Assembly: GCA_037043455.1 (NCBI GenBank)
Contig: JAWPHD010003278.1
Coordinates: forward strand, 159,498-223,497
Direction: 5' to 3'
Source: Cyrtodaria siliqua
Lineage: Eukaryota; Mollusca; Bivalvia; Adapedonta; Hiatellidae
DNA length: 64,000 nucleotides
This document shows positions 31,637 through 43,745 of this stretch, in pieces. The position numbers and the translations under genes are program-made. Below the pieces are notes generated by a model, which searched no databases, had not been told where the DNA came from, and worked only from the letters and a program-made list of their open reading frames with translations. Each line of letters begins with the position of its first letter. The stretch's first letter is position 1.

Positions 31637-34600
31637 CAAAACTAGTTGAGCGAATCATAGCTCCAATGGTTTAATTATACCCACAATACCGATATATCAT
31701 ACAAAACTAGCTGAGCGAATCATAGCTCCAATGGTTTAATTATACCCACAATACCAATATATCAAACAAAACTAGTTGAGCGAATCATAGCTCCAATGGT
31801 TTATATACCCACAATACCGATATATCATATAAAACTAGTTGAGCGAATCATAGCTCCAATGGTTTACTTATACCCACAATACCGATGTATCATACACAAC
31901 TAGCTGAGCGAATCATAGCTCCAATGGTTTATATACCCACAATACTGATATATCATACAAAACTTAAGCTGAGCGAATCATATAGCTCCAATGGTTTATA
32001 TACCCACAATACTGATATATCATACAAAACTTAAGCTGAGCGAATCATATAGCTCCAATGGTTTATATACCCACAATACTGATATATCATACAAAACTTA
32101 AGCTGAGCGAATCATATAGCTCCAATGGTTTATATACCCACAATACTGATATATCATACAAAACTTAAGCTGAGCGAATCATATAGCTCCAATGGTTTAT
32201 ATACCCACAATACTGATATATCATACAAAACTTAAGCTGAGCGAATCATATAGCTCCAATGGTTTATATACCCACAATACTGATATATCATACAAAACTT
32301 AAGCTGAGCGAATCATATAGCTCCAATGGTTTATATACCCACAATACTGATATATCATACAAAACTTAAGCTGAGCGAATCATATAGCTCCAATGGTTTA
32401 TATACCCACAATACTGATATATCATACAAAACTTAAGCTGAGCGAATCATATAGCTCCAATGGTTTATATACCCACAATACTGATATATCATACAAAACT
32501 TAAGCTGAGCGAATCATATAGCTCCAATGGTTTATATACCCACAATACTGATATATCATACAAAACTTAAGCTGAGCGAATCATATAGCTCCAATGGTTT
32601 ATATACCCACAATACTGATATATCATACAAAACTTAAGCTGAGCGAATCATATAGCTCCAATGGTTTATATACCCACAATACTGATATATCATACAAAAC
32701 TTAAGCTGAGCGAATCATATAGCTCCAATGGTTTATATACCCACAATACTGATATATCATACAAAACTTAAGCTGAGCGAATCATATAGCTCCAATGGTT
32801 TATATACCCACAATACTGATATATCATACAAAACTTAAGCTGAGCGAATCATATAGCTCCAATGGTTTATATACCCACAATACTGATATATCATACAAAA
32901 CTTAAGCTGAGCGAATCATATAGCTCCAATGGTTTATATACCCACAATACTGATATATCATACAAAACTTAAGCTGAGCGAATCATATAGCTCCAATGGT
33001 TTATATACCCACAATACTGATATATCATACAAAACTTAAGCTGAGCGAATCATATAGCTCCAATGGTTTATATACCCACAATACTGATATATCATACAAA
33101 ACTTAAGCTGAGCGAATCATATAGCTCCAATGGTTTATATACCCACAATACTGATATATCATACAAAACTTAAGCTGAGCGAATCATATAGCTCCAATGG
33201 TTTATATACCCACAATACTGATATATCATACAAAACTTAAGCTGAGCGAATCATATAGCTCCAATGGTTTATATACCCACAATACTGATATATCATACAA
33301 AACTTAAGCTGAGCGAATCATATAGCTCCAATGGTTTATATACCCACAATACTGATATATCATACAAAACTTAAGCTGAGCGAATCATATAGCTCCAATG
33401 GTTTATATACCCACAATACTGATATATCATACAAAACTTAAGCTGAGCGAATCATATAGCTCCAATGGTTTATATACCCACAATACTGATATATCATACA
33501 AAACTTAAGCTGAGCGAATCATATAGCTCCAATGGTTTATATACCCACAATACTGATATATCATACAAAACTTAAGCTGAGCGAATCATATAGCTCCAAT
33601 GGTTTATATACCCACAATACTGATATATCATACAAAACTTAAGCTGAGCGAATCATATAGCTCCAATGGTTTATATACCCACAATACTGATATATCATAC
33701 AAAACTTAAGCTGAGCGAATCATATAGCTCCAATGGTTTATATACCCACAATACTGATATATCATACAAAACTTAAGCTGAGCGAATCATATAGCTCCAA
33801 TGGTTTATATACCCACAATACTGATATATCATACAAAACTTAAGCTGAGCGAATCATATAGCTCCAATGGTTTATATACCCACAATACTGATATATCATA
33901 CAAAACTTAAGCTGAGCGAATCATATAGCTCCAATGGTTTATATACCCACAATACTGATATATCATACAAAACTTAAGCTGAGCGAATCATATAGCTCCA
34001 ATGGTTTATATACCCACAATACTGATATATCATACAAAACTTAAGCTGAGCGAATCATATAGCTCCAATGGTTTATATACCCACAATACTGATATATCAT
34101 ACAAAACTTAAGCTGAGCGAATCATATAGCTCCAATGGTTTATATACCCACAATACTGATATATCATACAAAACTTAAGCTGAGCGAATCATATAGCTCC
34201 AATGGTTTATATACCCACAATACTGATATATCATACAAAACTTAAGCTGAGCGAATCATATAGCTCCAATGGTTTATATACCCACAATACTGATATATCA
34301 TACAAAACTTAAGCTGAGCGAATCATATAGCTCCAATGGTTTATATACCCACAATACTGATATATCATACAAAACTTAAGCTGAGCGAATCATATAGCTC
34401 CAATGGTTTATATACCCACAATACTGATATATCATACAAAACTTAAGCTGAGCGAATCATATAGCTCCAATGGTTTATATACCCACAATACTGATATATC
34501 ATACAAAACTTAAGCTGAGCGAATCATATAGCTCCAATGGTTTATATACCCACAATACTGATATATCATACAAAACTTAAGCTGAGCGAATCATATAGCT

Positions 34601-37239
34601 CCAATGGTTTATATACCCACAATACTGATATATCATACAAAACTTAAGCTGAGCGAATCATATAGCTCCAATGGTTTATATACCCACAATACTGATATAT
34701 CATACAAAACTTAAGCTGAGCGAATCATATAGCTCCAATGGTTTATATACCCACAATACTGATATATCATACAAAACTTAAGCTGAGCGAATCATATAGC
34801 TCCAATGGTTTATATACCCACAATACTGATATATCATACAAAACTTAAGCTGAGCGAATCATATAGCTCCAATGGTTTATATACCCACAATACTGATATA
34901 TCATACAAAACTTAAGCTGAGCGAATCATATAGCTCCAATGGTTTATATACCCACAATACTGATATATCATACAAAACTTAAGCTGAGCGAATCATATAG
35001 CTCCAATGGTTTATATACCCACAATACTGATATATCATACAAAACTTAAGCTGAGCGAATCATATAGCTCCAATGGTTTATATACCCACAATACTGATAT
35101 ATCATACAAAACTTAAGCTGAGCGAATCATATAGCTCCAATGGTTTATATACCCACAATACTGATATATCATACAAAACTTAAGCTGAGCGAATCATATA
35201 GCTCCAATGGTTTATATACCCACAATACTGATATATCATACAAAACTTAAGCTGAGCGAATCATATAGCTCCAATGGTTTATATACCCACAATACTGATA
35301 TATCATACAAAACTTAAGCTGAGCGAATCATATAGCTCCAATGGTTTATATACCCACAATACTGATATATCATACAAAACTTAAGCTGAGCGAATCATAT
35401 AGCTCCAATGGTTTATATACCCACAATACTGATATATCATACAAAACTTAAGCTGAGCGAATCATATAGCTCCAATGGTTTATATACCCACAATACTGAT
35501 ATATCATACAAAACTTAAGCTGAGCGAATCATATAGCTCCAATGGTTTATATACCCACAATACTGATATATCATACAAAACTTAAGCTGAGCGAATCATA
35601 TAGCTCCAATGGTTTATATACCCACAATACTGATATATCATACAAAACTTAAGCTGAGCGAATCATATAGCTCCAATGGTTTATATACCCACAATACTGA
35701 TATATCATACAAAACTTAAGCTGAGCGAATCATATAGCTCCAATGGTTTATATACCCACAATACTGATATATCATACAAAACTTAAGCTGAGCGAATCAT
35801 ATAGCTCCAATGGTTTATATACCCACAATACTGATATATCATACAAAACTTAAGCTGAGCGAATCATATAGCTCCAATGGTTTATATACCCACAATACTG
35901 ATATATCATACAAAACTTAAGCTGAGCGAATCATATAGCTCCAATGGTTTATATACCCACAATACTGATATATCATACAAAACTTAAGCTGAGCGAATCA
36001 TATAGCTCCAATGGTTTATATACCCACAATACTGATATATCATACAAAACTTAAGCTGAGCGAATCATATAGCTCCAATGGTTTATATACCCACAATACT
36101 GATATATCATACAAAACTTAAGCTGAGCGAATCATATAGCTCCAATGGTTTATATACCCACAATACTGATATATCATACAAAACTTAAGCTGAGCGAATC
36201 ATATAGCTCCAATGGTTTATATACCCACAATACTGATATATCATACAAAACTTAAGCTGAGCGAATCATATAGCTCCAATGGTTTATATACCCACAATAC
36301 TGATATATCATACAAAACTTAAGCTGAGCGAATCATATAGCTCCAATGGTTTATATACCCACAATACTGATATATCATACAAAACTTAAGCTGAGCGAAT
36401 CATATAGCTCCAATGGTTTATATACCCACAATACTGATATATCATACAAAACTTAAGCTGAGCGAATCATATAGCTCCAATGGTTTATATACCCACAATA
36501 CTGATATATCATACAAAACTTAAGCTGAGCGAATCATATAGCTCCAATGGTTTATATACCCACAATACTGATATATCATACAAAACTTAAGCTGAGCGAA
36601 TCATATAGCTCCAATGGTTTATATACCCACAATACTGATATATCATACAAAACTTAAGCTGAGCGAATCATATAGCTCCAATGGTTTATATACCCACAAT
36701 ACTGATATATCATACAAAACTTAAGCTGAGCGAATCATATAGCTCCAATGGTTTATATACCCACAATACTGATATATCATACAAAACTTAAGCTGAGCGA
36801 ATCATATAGCTCCAATGGTTTATATACCCACAATACTGATATATCATACAAAACTTAAGCTGAGCGAATCATATAGCTCCAATGGTTTATATACCCACAA
36901 TACTGATATATCATACAAAACTTAAGCTGAGCGAATCATATAGCTCCAATGGTTTATATACCCACAATACTGATATATCATACAAAACTTAAGCTGAGCG
37001 AATCATATAGCTCCAATGGTTTATATACCCACAATACTGATATATCATACAAAACTTAAGCTGAGCGAATCATATAGCTCCAATGGTTTATATACCCACA
37101 ATACTGATATATCATACAAAACTTAAGCTGAGCGAATCATATAGCTCCAATGGTTTATATACCCACAATACTGATATATCATACAAAACTTAAGCTGAGC
37201 GAATCATATAGCTCCAATGGTTTATATACCCACAATACC
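31637..37239. repeat. 67-bp satellite array, about 84 units
   Basis: The unit runs from ACAAAACTTAAGCTGAGCGA through 'atcatatagctccaatgg' and 'tttatatacccacaat' to ACTGATATATCAT. From 31967 to 37193 the phase is unbroken for 78 units of exactly 67 bp, and no substitution was noticed. The first five units (31637-31960) are 63-66 bp long, lack the TTA and TA insertions and carry substitutions (CTAGTTGAGC, ATACCGATAT). The right edge breaks off inside a unit at 37239. The unit includes the palindromes CTTAAG and TGATATATCA. There is no coding frame and there are no variable spacers. Confidence 0.97.
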
Positions 37240-37714
37240 AATCATAGAGCTTATAATGGTTCCTTAGCTGTAAAATATTTATACTGAGCGAAAAAAGTTT
37301 AGCAAGTTTTTGTTGCACCCTGGAAATAATACATTTTTGGTTGTAAAATCAAGAAACTACAGCCATAGATACACAATATTTTATTAAACACACATCAATA
37401 ACAGTCGAACATCTTAATGACGTAACGAATAAATGAACATAGGGGTCAAGCCCGTAAAGTCCCAAAATGTCAGTAGTCAAAGTTTTTTTCCCTCAGTATA
37501 TGTAGAGTATGCGGCACGACTCCAGTTCAATTTGCTTTCCGGTGAGGTTTCTAAAGACATAATGCAAAGCCTGCATAAATAAACACCATATTTCAATTAA
37601 CATTTCTTACCACATGTCCATGCATAAAACTCGGGTTCAGGTGAGAAATATCGTCACGTAATATAGATATTTGGACATTTATTAGTTATTAGAGTTACTT
37701 CATTCAAGATCAAT
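37240..37714. other. Spacer between satellite and piggyBac element
   Basis: A degraded echo of the satellite unit ('aatcatagagcttataatggttcc', then 'actgagcg') occurs just after the array. The rest is AT-rich with no recognised feature. Confidence 0.5.
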
Positions 37715-37726
37715 TTAACCCATTTC

Positions 37727-37790
37727 ATTCGGGACACCGATCCATCAGTAACTACCCTTTCTATTCGGGACACCGATCTATCGGTATAAT
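37727..37790. repeat. Subterminal direct repeats of the piggyBac left end
   Basis: ATTCGGGACACCGATC followed by C/TATCA/GGTA occurs at about 37727 and again at about 37762, about 35 bp apart. In piggyBac elements short subterminal repeats act as transposase-binding sites; that role here is an inference. Confidence 0.75.
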
Positions 37791-37980
37791 TTTCTGTTGA
37801 AAACCCGTCTCCCATAGAAACGTGTATGAAACGTCATTACTTTCTGTGCACGGAAGTGAAACTTAACTAGCGCATGCGCATTATTTGCGAGTCACTTCCG
37901 CATCTTTTAAAATTGAAAAAGTCTTGAAAAAAAGTAGTTTTTGATAGTTTTTTCGAAGATTTCTTTTTGATTTGAACAAA

Positions 37981-38609
37981 ATGGCGGAGGCCCAAGAAGT
38001 ACTAAGCGACGGGAGCGATATAGATGTGGGGAATTTGTCAGATTTGAATGATTTCGATGTAGAAAGTGACGATCCAGTCGAGGAAAACATCGGAGATCGT
38101 CAACAACAAAGGAATCGGTTTGAATTTCCCCGACTATCAGGGATTTTTCGATGATGATTGGGACTCTGATGATTCGGATATCTCGGAATTCGAAGGTTTC
38201 CAAGGTGGATGGGTTCGGGATGACTTTCAACGTCGCCAGACACGGCCTTATACAGGTGAGGGGGGTGCAACAGTTCAGCACCCAGAGGAAGCTTTTCCCC
38301 GTGATTATTTTGGTTTGATCTGGGGTGATGACCTATGGGATTATTTGGTTACTGAAACCAACCGATATGCCACCCAGGAAAGGACGAAAAATCCCCCCAC
38401 CCCCGTTCGAACCAGAGTGGTCCCCTGTTGATGTTCCCTGCGTGAAGGCATTCCTTGGCTTATGTTTTCTAATGGGGATCATGAGATTGCCCAGCAGAAA
38501 TGACTACTGGCGGGTGAAGAAGCGTCTTTTACTGACCGCCTTCAACTCGATAATACCATATGACCGATTCAACCTGATTTGGCGGTACATACAAACATAC
38601 AAAATATAA
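37981..38609 (+). pseudogene. piggyBac transposase (DDE_Tnp_1_7) 5' remnant
   Basis: ATG at 37981 opens an acidic N-terminus (MAEAQEVLSDGSDIDVGNLS) typical of piggyBac transposases. A first frameshift lies in the C-run region near 38128, after which FPDYQGFFDDDWDSDDSD follows in another frame. The domain start is then clear: FGLIWGDDLWDYLVTETNRY. A second frameshift falls in the C-rich run near 38395, and the third frame continues with DVPCVKAFLGLCFLMGIMR and FNLIWRYI, then stops at 38607-38609. Full-length proteins run about 550-600 residues. The part with the catalytic Asp triad is missing, so the gene is dead. Frameshifts are stated as seen and not corrected here. Confidence 0.9.
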
Positions 38610-39212
38610 CTTTAAAACTGTGTAAATGAATATAAATAATCTTTATTATGGTGTAAATAAGACAACAGCAACTCTTGGTTACAATTTTGAGTTATTTATT
38701 TGAATGAGAATCAACTTATTTGCTTCAATGAACATTCGGGTAAATCTGTCTCCGAAACCAGTTCTGAAATGGAAAAAAATATCATGTGACCAAGTTTATA
38801 AAAAAAAAAAAACTTTTGAAGTATTCAATGGAATTTAAAGCTGATTACACTCCTAGCAAGGGCTTGAAATTCCCTACAATCTACTCCCGGGCTACCAGAG
38901 CGAATGTCAATATATCATACAGAAATTTTCAACTGAAAGTGAGGTAGGACATATTTTCATGACCCCATTTCGCATGTTTACCTATGTTGTTTGTTTAATT
39001 GCATGAGTTTTTGCATGAATATTGCATGTTAACTTATACCATTGTGTCAGGAATTTCAATACCTACAAAATGATATATAGTTTTGTTATGTGATTTATAA
39101 AAATGACCATGTAATCAATATTTTTCCAACATAACTGAAATGTAATCTGCTGCTGCAGCAAAACGCGTGAAAATGTTCAGATATACAGGACCTTTTATCA
39201 ACTTAGGTTCTA
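38610..39212. other. Non-coding 3' part of the piggyBac copy
   Basis: No transposase similarity is visible beyond the stop. The sequence is AT-rich, with CTCCCGGGCTACCAG near 38884. It probably reflects deletion of the catalytic region plus later drift. Confidence 0.6.
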
Positions 39213-39424
39213 GAATGAAATGGGTTAAAAGAAAATCAAAGTTTCTCAAACAAACAACCCATTAAAGTAAACTTAGATCAATTTCATAAAATCCTTGAGA
39301 ATTTTTGTTTTGCTTTTTTGATTGCATACGATATGTTAAGAAATTTAAATATTTACAAGTCGTTTTTATGTGAAGTGACATTGCAGGAACAAATAAATTT
39401 AGGCAAATATCCTAACACTCTTAA

Positions 39425-39880
39425 AGGGACACATGGCAATCTGATTTTTTGAATTTTTTTGTCTGCCTTGCATTCGGGAGGTTGTAGGTTCGAGTCCCCT
39501 GACCGTGTCATACCAAAGACTTTAAAATTGGAGTAGTCACTTGTAACCCTTGCCTGATGAGCAAATAATGGGTAGTGCTACGACTGATTGACCAGTGTCA
39601 GAATAATGTGACTGGGTGGGTGGGGGTATCAAGTCTACTACGGCGTGGTATTCCAGTGTGGCAGCACTATAAAGAAACCATTGAGTTCGCTGCTTCAAGT
39701 AGACATATCATCACATCACACAACAACACACAGATAAAAGTCCAGACATTGTGCCTATAATCGTCGGGTAGGACGCCTGTCGTAGGTGGAGGGACTATAA
39801 TCCTTAGAAAAACACACACTTGATGCTTGATAAAAACTTCAAGATTGTCGTGTGTCAACTTCAAGATTGTCGTGTGTCCT
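39425..39880. mobile_element. TTAA MITE carrying a SINE
   Basis: TTAA at 39421-39424 is followed by AGGGACACATGGCAATCTG. The right end has a tandemly doubled TIR (CTTCAAGATTGTCGTGTGTC twice) before CCTTTAA, with TTAA at 39881-39884. The interior of the usual family is replaced by a tRNA-derived SINE at about 39465-39800. Confidence 0.75.
39465..39800 (+). mobile_element. tRNA-derived SINE with a conserved-core-like domain
   Basis: The truncated head retains a B box (TAGGTTCGAGTCCCC), followed by GTGTCATACCAAAGACTTTA as in the SINE at 20055-20250. Further on, CCAGTGTCAGAATAATGTGA plus 'ctgggtgggtgggg' and 'ttccagtgtggcagcactataaa' resemble, from memory, the central domains shared by wide-ranging animal SINEs (V/Deu/Nin type). 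The exact superfamily is not claimed. The A box appears to be lost. Confidence 0.68.
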
Positions 39881-39884
39881 TTAA

Positions 39885-41858
39885 TACTTCAAGATCATTA
39901 TGCATATCTTGCGTTTGCTGAAAGCAGTCAATCAACTATTTCACAGATATGTATTAGAAACAAAATCTTTTCCTCAAAATACTTTATCTTAAAGTATACT
40001 CCAACATTTTCCGTCACGTAATATAGACATCAAATTCCTGCCACATATCAATTTATTGTTTGTGCACTTCCTCAGCCTTAGAATCGTGCGAAAATGAAAC
40101 GAACACAATCCTAATGGCTTTCAGGTCTGCACGCAACTTAATAATTTTCAGAAAACTTATTATAAATGCTTAAAGACATCACACCAGAATCAAAAGATCA
40201 CGGACATTTTACAGCTAGAGACGATCACAAACTTGTTAATCCTCTACTGTGGAAAATATTTATTGAGGCCCTGACATAATTTTATATAAGTCTCCACTGT
40301 GCAAAGTTTCTTACAATTGCTAAATGTTCATTTTACTGTTTCGAATAGAAACATTTGGATATGGCAGATTAAAAAGGTAAAATAGATACTAAAAATATTG
40401 AAATTAAGTCATGCTGGTAGTGTTACACATACAATTTAGAAATAAGTAAATCGGATTTAAAATTGTTTGTCGGGGCCTCATAATATAACTGTACTTACCA
40501 ATCTCCAATTTTGCATGAGATTCTCGTACTTCTCACAATGCATGAAACAAACAATCATAATTATGCCCCCACTATTTCTATAGGATGGATTAGGCGGGTG
40601 TGATGTCTTTAAATGCTTTCTTAGCAATCACTTATTGTATAGCGGTAACAACTCGATTAATAAACTGCTTCATTTTAAATTGAGCACTAACAGAAACCCG
40701 TAGTCCTATCACCATATTATTTTAAAGGGGGAACACCAGGCATTTAATTTCCCTCAGTTTTAAAAATGTGCCATTATTCAGGTCTGGAATGTTATTTTAC
40801 CATAGATTTGAAATCGGATGTGATGATATTATGGTGAATATCAAATGATTGTTTTCACATCACACCCTATGCAATATCTGCCAAGACCTTTTAATACTAT
40901 AGGTTATTGAATTTGTATGGCTAAATATTACTTGGAACGAGTTGTTTTGGCAAAGGACGACTCGCTTATACTTTCATGTTGTTTTCGATCAATGTTAATT
41001 GTATGACTATTACTTTTCATTGTATTTGTGTTATTTTTATAGCTTTTGATGGAATTCTTACCTTGTCATTCAGTTTTCATTTTGTGTGGATGATTATTTT
41101 GCGCGAAAACGACGTCGACGTCATTAAAACATCAAGCGATTTTCTAAAGTTTGTTTACCATTCGAAAATGTTAAAAACAGTGGGTGAGTGACCATTTCAA
41201 TTATTTTATCAATTTCTGCCCTAAAAGGTTGAAAAAAAAACACGTATTTTTTTTGTTGACACTATGAAGGATTCCGTTATTTTATTTGAAAGTAGTTCCT
41301 TATTTCTATTTCGCGGCTCTTAGCAAGCACGAGAAAAAGTTCCGGTGCAATATCAATGTTTGCAATATCGTAGAATATTGCACACTTAGCTCAGAGCAAA
41401 CTAAACGGGACAATATGAAAGTATACAATACAGCCTGATATGAAAATACCCATTTTTTCTCCTATTTACCCTGTACTTGTCTATAAATAAGTTTTTATTT
41501 CTCCATTAAAATTGAGCTATATTTAATAATTTTATTGGTGAAAAATGTTATCGCGATTGAACAATGAACCCATGCGGAGATTTCTATGCTTCAAACAGTG
41601 CGACTCTTTACGTGCTAGTTTTTCGTATTGAATAAACCAGAATATACACTGAACGGAAATGAATGTAAGCTAATCGGAAAAGCGTTCGGCTTCTCCCGAA
41701 ATACACTTTGTTTTGCCGTATTTATTTAGTTATAAATAGATTCAAGAATATCTAAACTGATGACTTTTTTCGCCCTTTATAAAGCTGTATATATGATGAT
41801 ACCGGCATACTGATGACCAGCTACGACTATGTCATATTGCATATTCAAAAACAATATG
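39885..41858. other. AT-rich spacer, no gene seen
   Basis: Short open frames (for example 40976-41191, plus strand) lack recognisable domains. No repeat array or TIR element was identified. Confidence 0.5.
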
Positions 41859-42730
41859 TATACTCCTCAAAATTAGCCAAGGACCACAAGAATTGAATTG
41901 AATGTTGTTTAACATCAACACAGTATATGTTATTTAGAGCCGCCCCAGAGAGAGGGGAAGGATACATAGGAACCCGGGAACCTGCCCTACTCTTATTATC
42001 TAATAGATTCCTATGGTTCTTTAACATGCTGGACCACAAGAATGTTTCTCCATATGCCTACCAGTGAAATTGACTACATACCATTTTCAAACAGTTACAC
42101 AGAATGTGTAAGCAATGCATGTTGCATTAAATTGGACATCGTCAGGTCTTCTGCATTAGATAAAAGAACAAAATTAAAAAGAGTCTCAAGATTTTTGATA
42201 ATTTCTAAAAATCAGTAATTTGCCCCAAAAACAACAATACTAAAAGTTTTAATATGTTTTGTCAATTCATTCATTACGTTTAATCTCTACCAATGGGACT
42301 GTGGACGTGAACATCTTAATTTTCCTCGAAATCGACTGAACTTTGACAGTTTAAATGCATACACCGAACAGTTTTATAAAACGCTGATCTTTTATCCCAT
42401 CCAAAATGAAATAAAATTTCAAGACCTAGTTACATATTTGGCACTGCACGCTTATCTGTAGTGTTTCTAAAGAAAATGGCAACATACGTTTGTTTAGGAA
42501 TCAATAGTCTTGAAAATAATGCGAAATAACATTTTTGGGTTTTATTGAAATTTCAAAATAAGAATTTTTAAACTAATTTCTTTTGGTGTAAAATGTTCCT
42601 GAAAAATACAGAAACATGAAACAGTTTCCATTTTTGGAATGCAATGTGTATTTAAACCCGTGCGATGATGCAAACTTTAATCTTATTGAAATAAAAAAGG
42701 GATGGTCCTTAACTTATTTTGAGGAGTATA
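41859..42730. mobile_element. MITE of the TACTCCTCAAAATA family, interrupted by a SINE
   Basis: TATACTCCTCAAAATTAGCC at the left is complementary to the right end (AACTTATTTTGAGGAGTATA) with few changes. The interior aligns with 23162-23817 except for the 150 bp taken by the SINE insertion plus its duplicated target. Confidence 0.88.
41894..42030 (-). mobile_element. 5'-truncated SINE nested in a MITE
   Basis: The 13-bp duplication GGACCACAAGAAT (41881-41893 and 42031-42043) flanks 137 bp matching the tail half of the SINE at 1617-1936 ('cagagagaggggaaggatacatagga', 'cctatggttctttaac'). The tRNA-like head is absent, as expected for incomplete reverse transcription. The uninterrupted MITE copy at 23162 shows the empty site (AAGGACCACAAGAATATTTC). 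Confidence 0.93.
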
Positions 42731-42755
42731 TTTATATGCAAGTATGGGATATAGA

Positions 42756-42856
42756 GGATCTTAAACGAGCTTCCATTCCATATAAGATTTCTAAAAAATA
42801 ATTCATATCGAGTTTCATAAATCTTATATGGAATGGAAATGAGTTTAAGATCCTTT
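42756..42856. repeat. Imperfect 36-bp inverted repeat
   Basis: AGGATCTTAAACGAGCTTCC plus 'attccatataagattt' pairs with its complement ending AGTTTAAGATCCT, separated by about 28 bp. It spans the gap between the MITE ending at 42730 and the one starting at 42854. Confidence 0.85.
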
Positions 42857-43276
42857 TTATCACATAACATTGCAATCAAATTAGTAAAAATTAATTCAGA
42901 TGGACACACTTTAGCGCCAAAACGTCATAAAATATGTGATGTTGTAACGTCGCGTCTCACACATAACGTTGCGTAGTAAAGAGTTTGAGTTTTACCGCTT
43001 TACAAAATAGCAGTTTATGCCAACTTTTTAACAAACCAATAACAATGTCTTGTATAACATGCATTATTTTTATAAGCTGTCACAAATAGCAAGTTTATGA
43101 CTCAGATCTGGGTGAATTTGCAATAAATAAAATAGTTTCAGTTATTAAACTTGTGTAGTGTTACAGGTTTAACTCAACCAATCAAAATCGTTCCAGGTTG
43201 TTTGACACGTGTGTCATACAATAGAATATTAAATGGGTGTTCGACACTGCCAACAAGGGACGTTATGTGATAAAAA
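42854..43276. mobile_element. MITE with TTTTTATCACATAAC ends
   Basis: TTTTTATCACATAACATTG at the left is complementary to ACGTTATGTGATAAAAA at the right, a 423-bp element. The interior has ACGTCGCG and ACGTTGCG motifs. It is non-coding. Confidence 0.75.
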
Positions 43277-43399
43277 TATATATATGCTTAAATTAAGGTG
43301 CGTATAACCTAGGATGGCGCATTTACTATGCAAATTGAGTCATCATAAATAAGTGGTATATTTTAGGCCCATTCATTATGTATAGATCCTTTAGAACAA

Positions 43400-43745
43400 A
43401 CTAGATCGGTGTTCCTCGGAACACACGTGTCGTCTGTCCGTGATTTGTGAACATAACAAGTTGTTTTTTTATCCAGACAAATGAACGCGATAAACTAGCC
43501 TGACAAAGTTTTCATGAAGAAAAATATGAGTATTTAACCCATATAATGCCCTTAAGTGTGACCTTAACCTTTATATTTTAATATGGTCATGCTCATGTTG
43601 TCATGATGAGTATATTTTGAAAGTTTGATGAAGAAATATCAAGAAATGAGAAGTTATAGATATCGTTAAGTTTTCTTGACGGACTGACAGACGACAAAGT
43701 GATCCCTATGTACCGCATTTTTCTTCGAAAAGGTGACACAAAAAA
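43400..43745. repeat. Second copy of the hairpin/GACGG dispersed repeat
   Basis: It begins with GTGTTCCTCGGAACAC, then 'gtgtcgtctgtc', 'cccatataatgccctt', 'gtgaccttaacc', 'gatgaagaaatatcaagaaatgag' and 'gacggactgacagacgac', ending 'gtgatccctatg'. The order equals that of 9990-10460, without the internal duplication. Confidence 0.78.

Larger units (their letters stand above)
37719..39224 (+). mobile_element. piggyBac-family DNA transposon, internally truncated
   Basis: TTAA at 37715-37718 and 39225-39228 flanks 1,506 bp. The left end CCCATTTCATTC is perfectly complementary to the right end GAATGAAATGGG. TTAA duplication, CCC-starting ends and an internal PGBD-like transposase start together identify piggyBac. 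Two copies of ATTCGGGACACCGATC lie just inside the left end. The coding part ends at 38609, and the last 600 bp encode nothing recognisable, so the copy could move only if a transposase were supplied in trans. Confidence 0.93.

Noticed and set aside
31637..37239. CRISPR-like regular array
   Set aside because: Units are contiguous and identical with no unique spacers, in an animal genome with no cas genes. It is a satellite.
37719..39224. The piggyBac copy as direct source of the TTAA MITEs in the window
   Set aside because: The target duplication is shared, but its CCCATTTCATTC ends do not match the AGGGACA ends of the MITEs.
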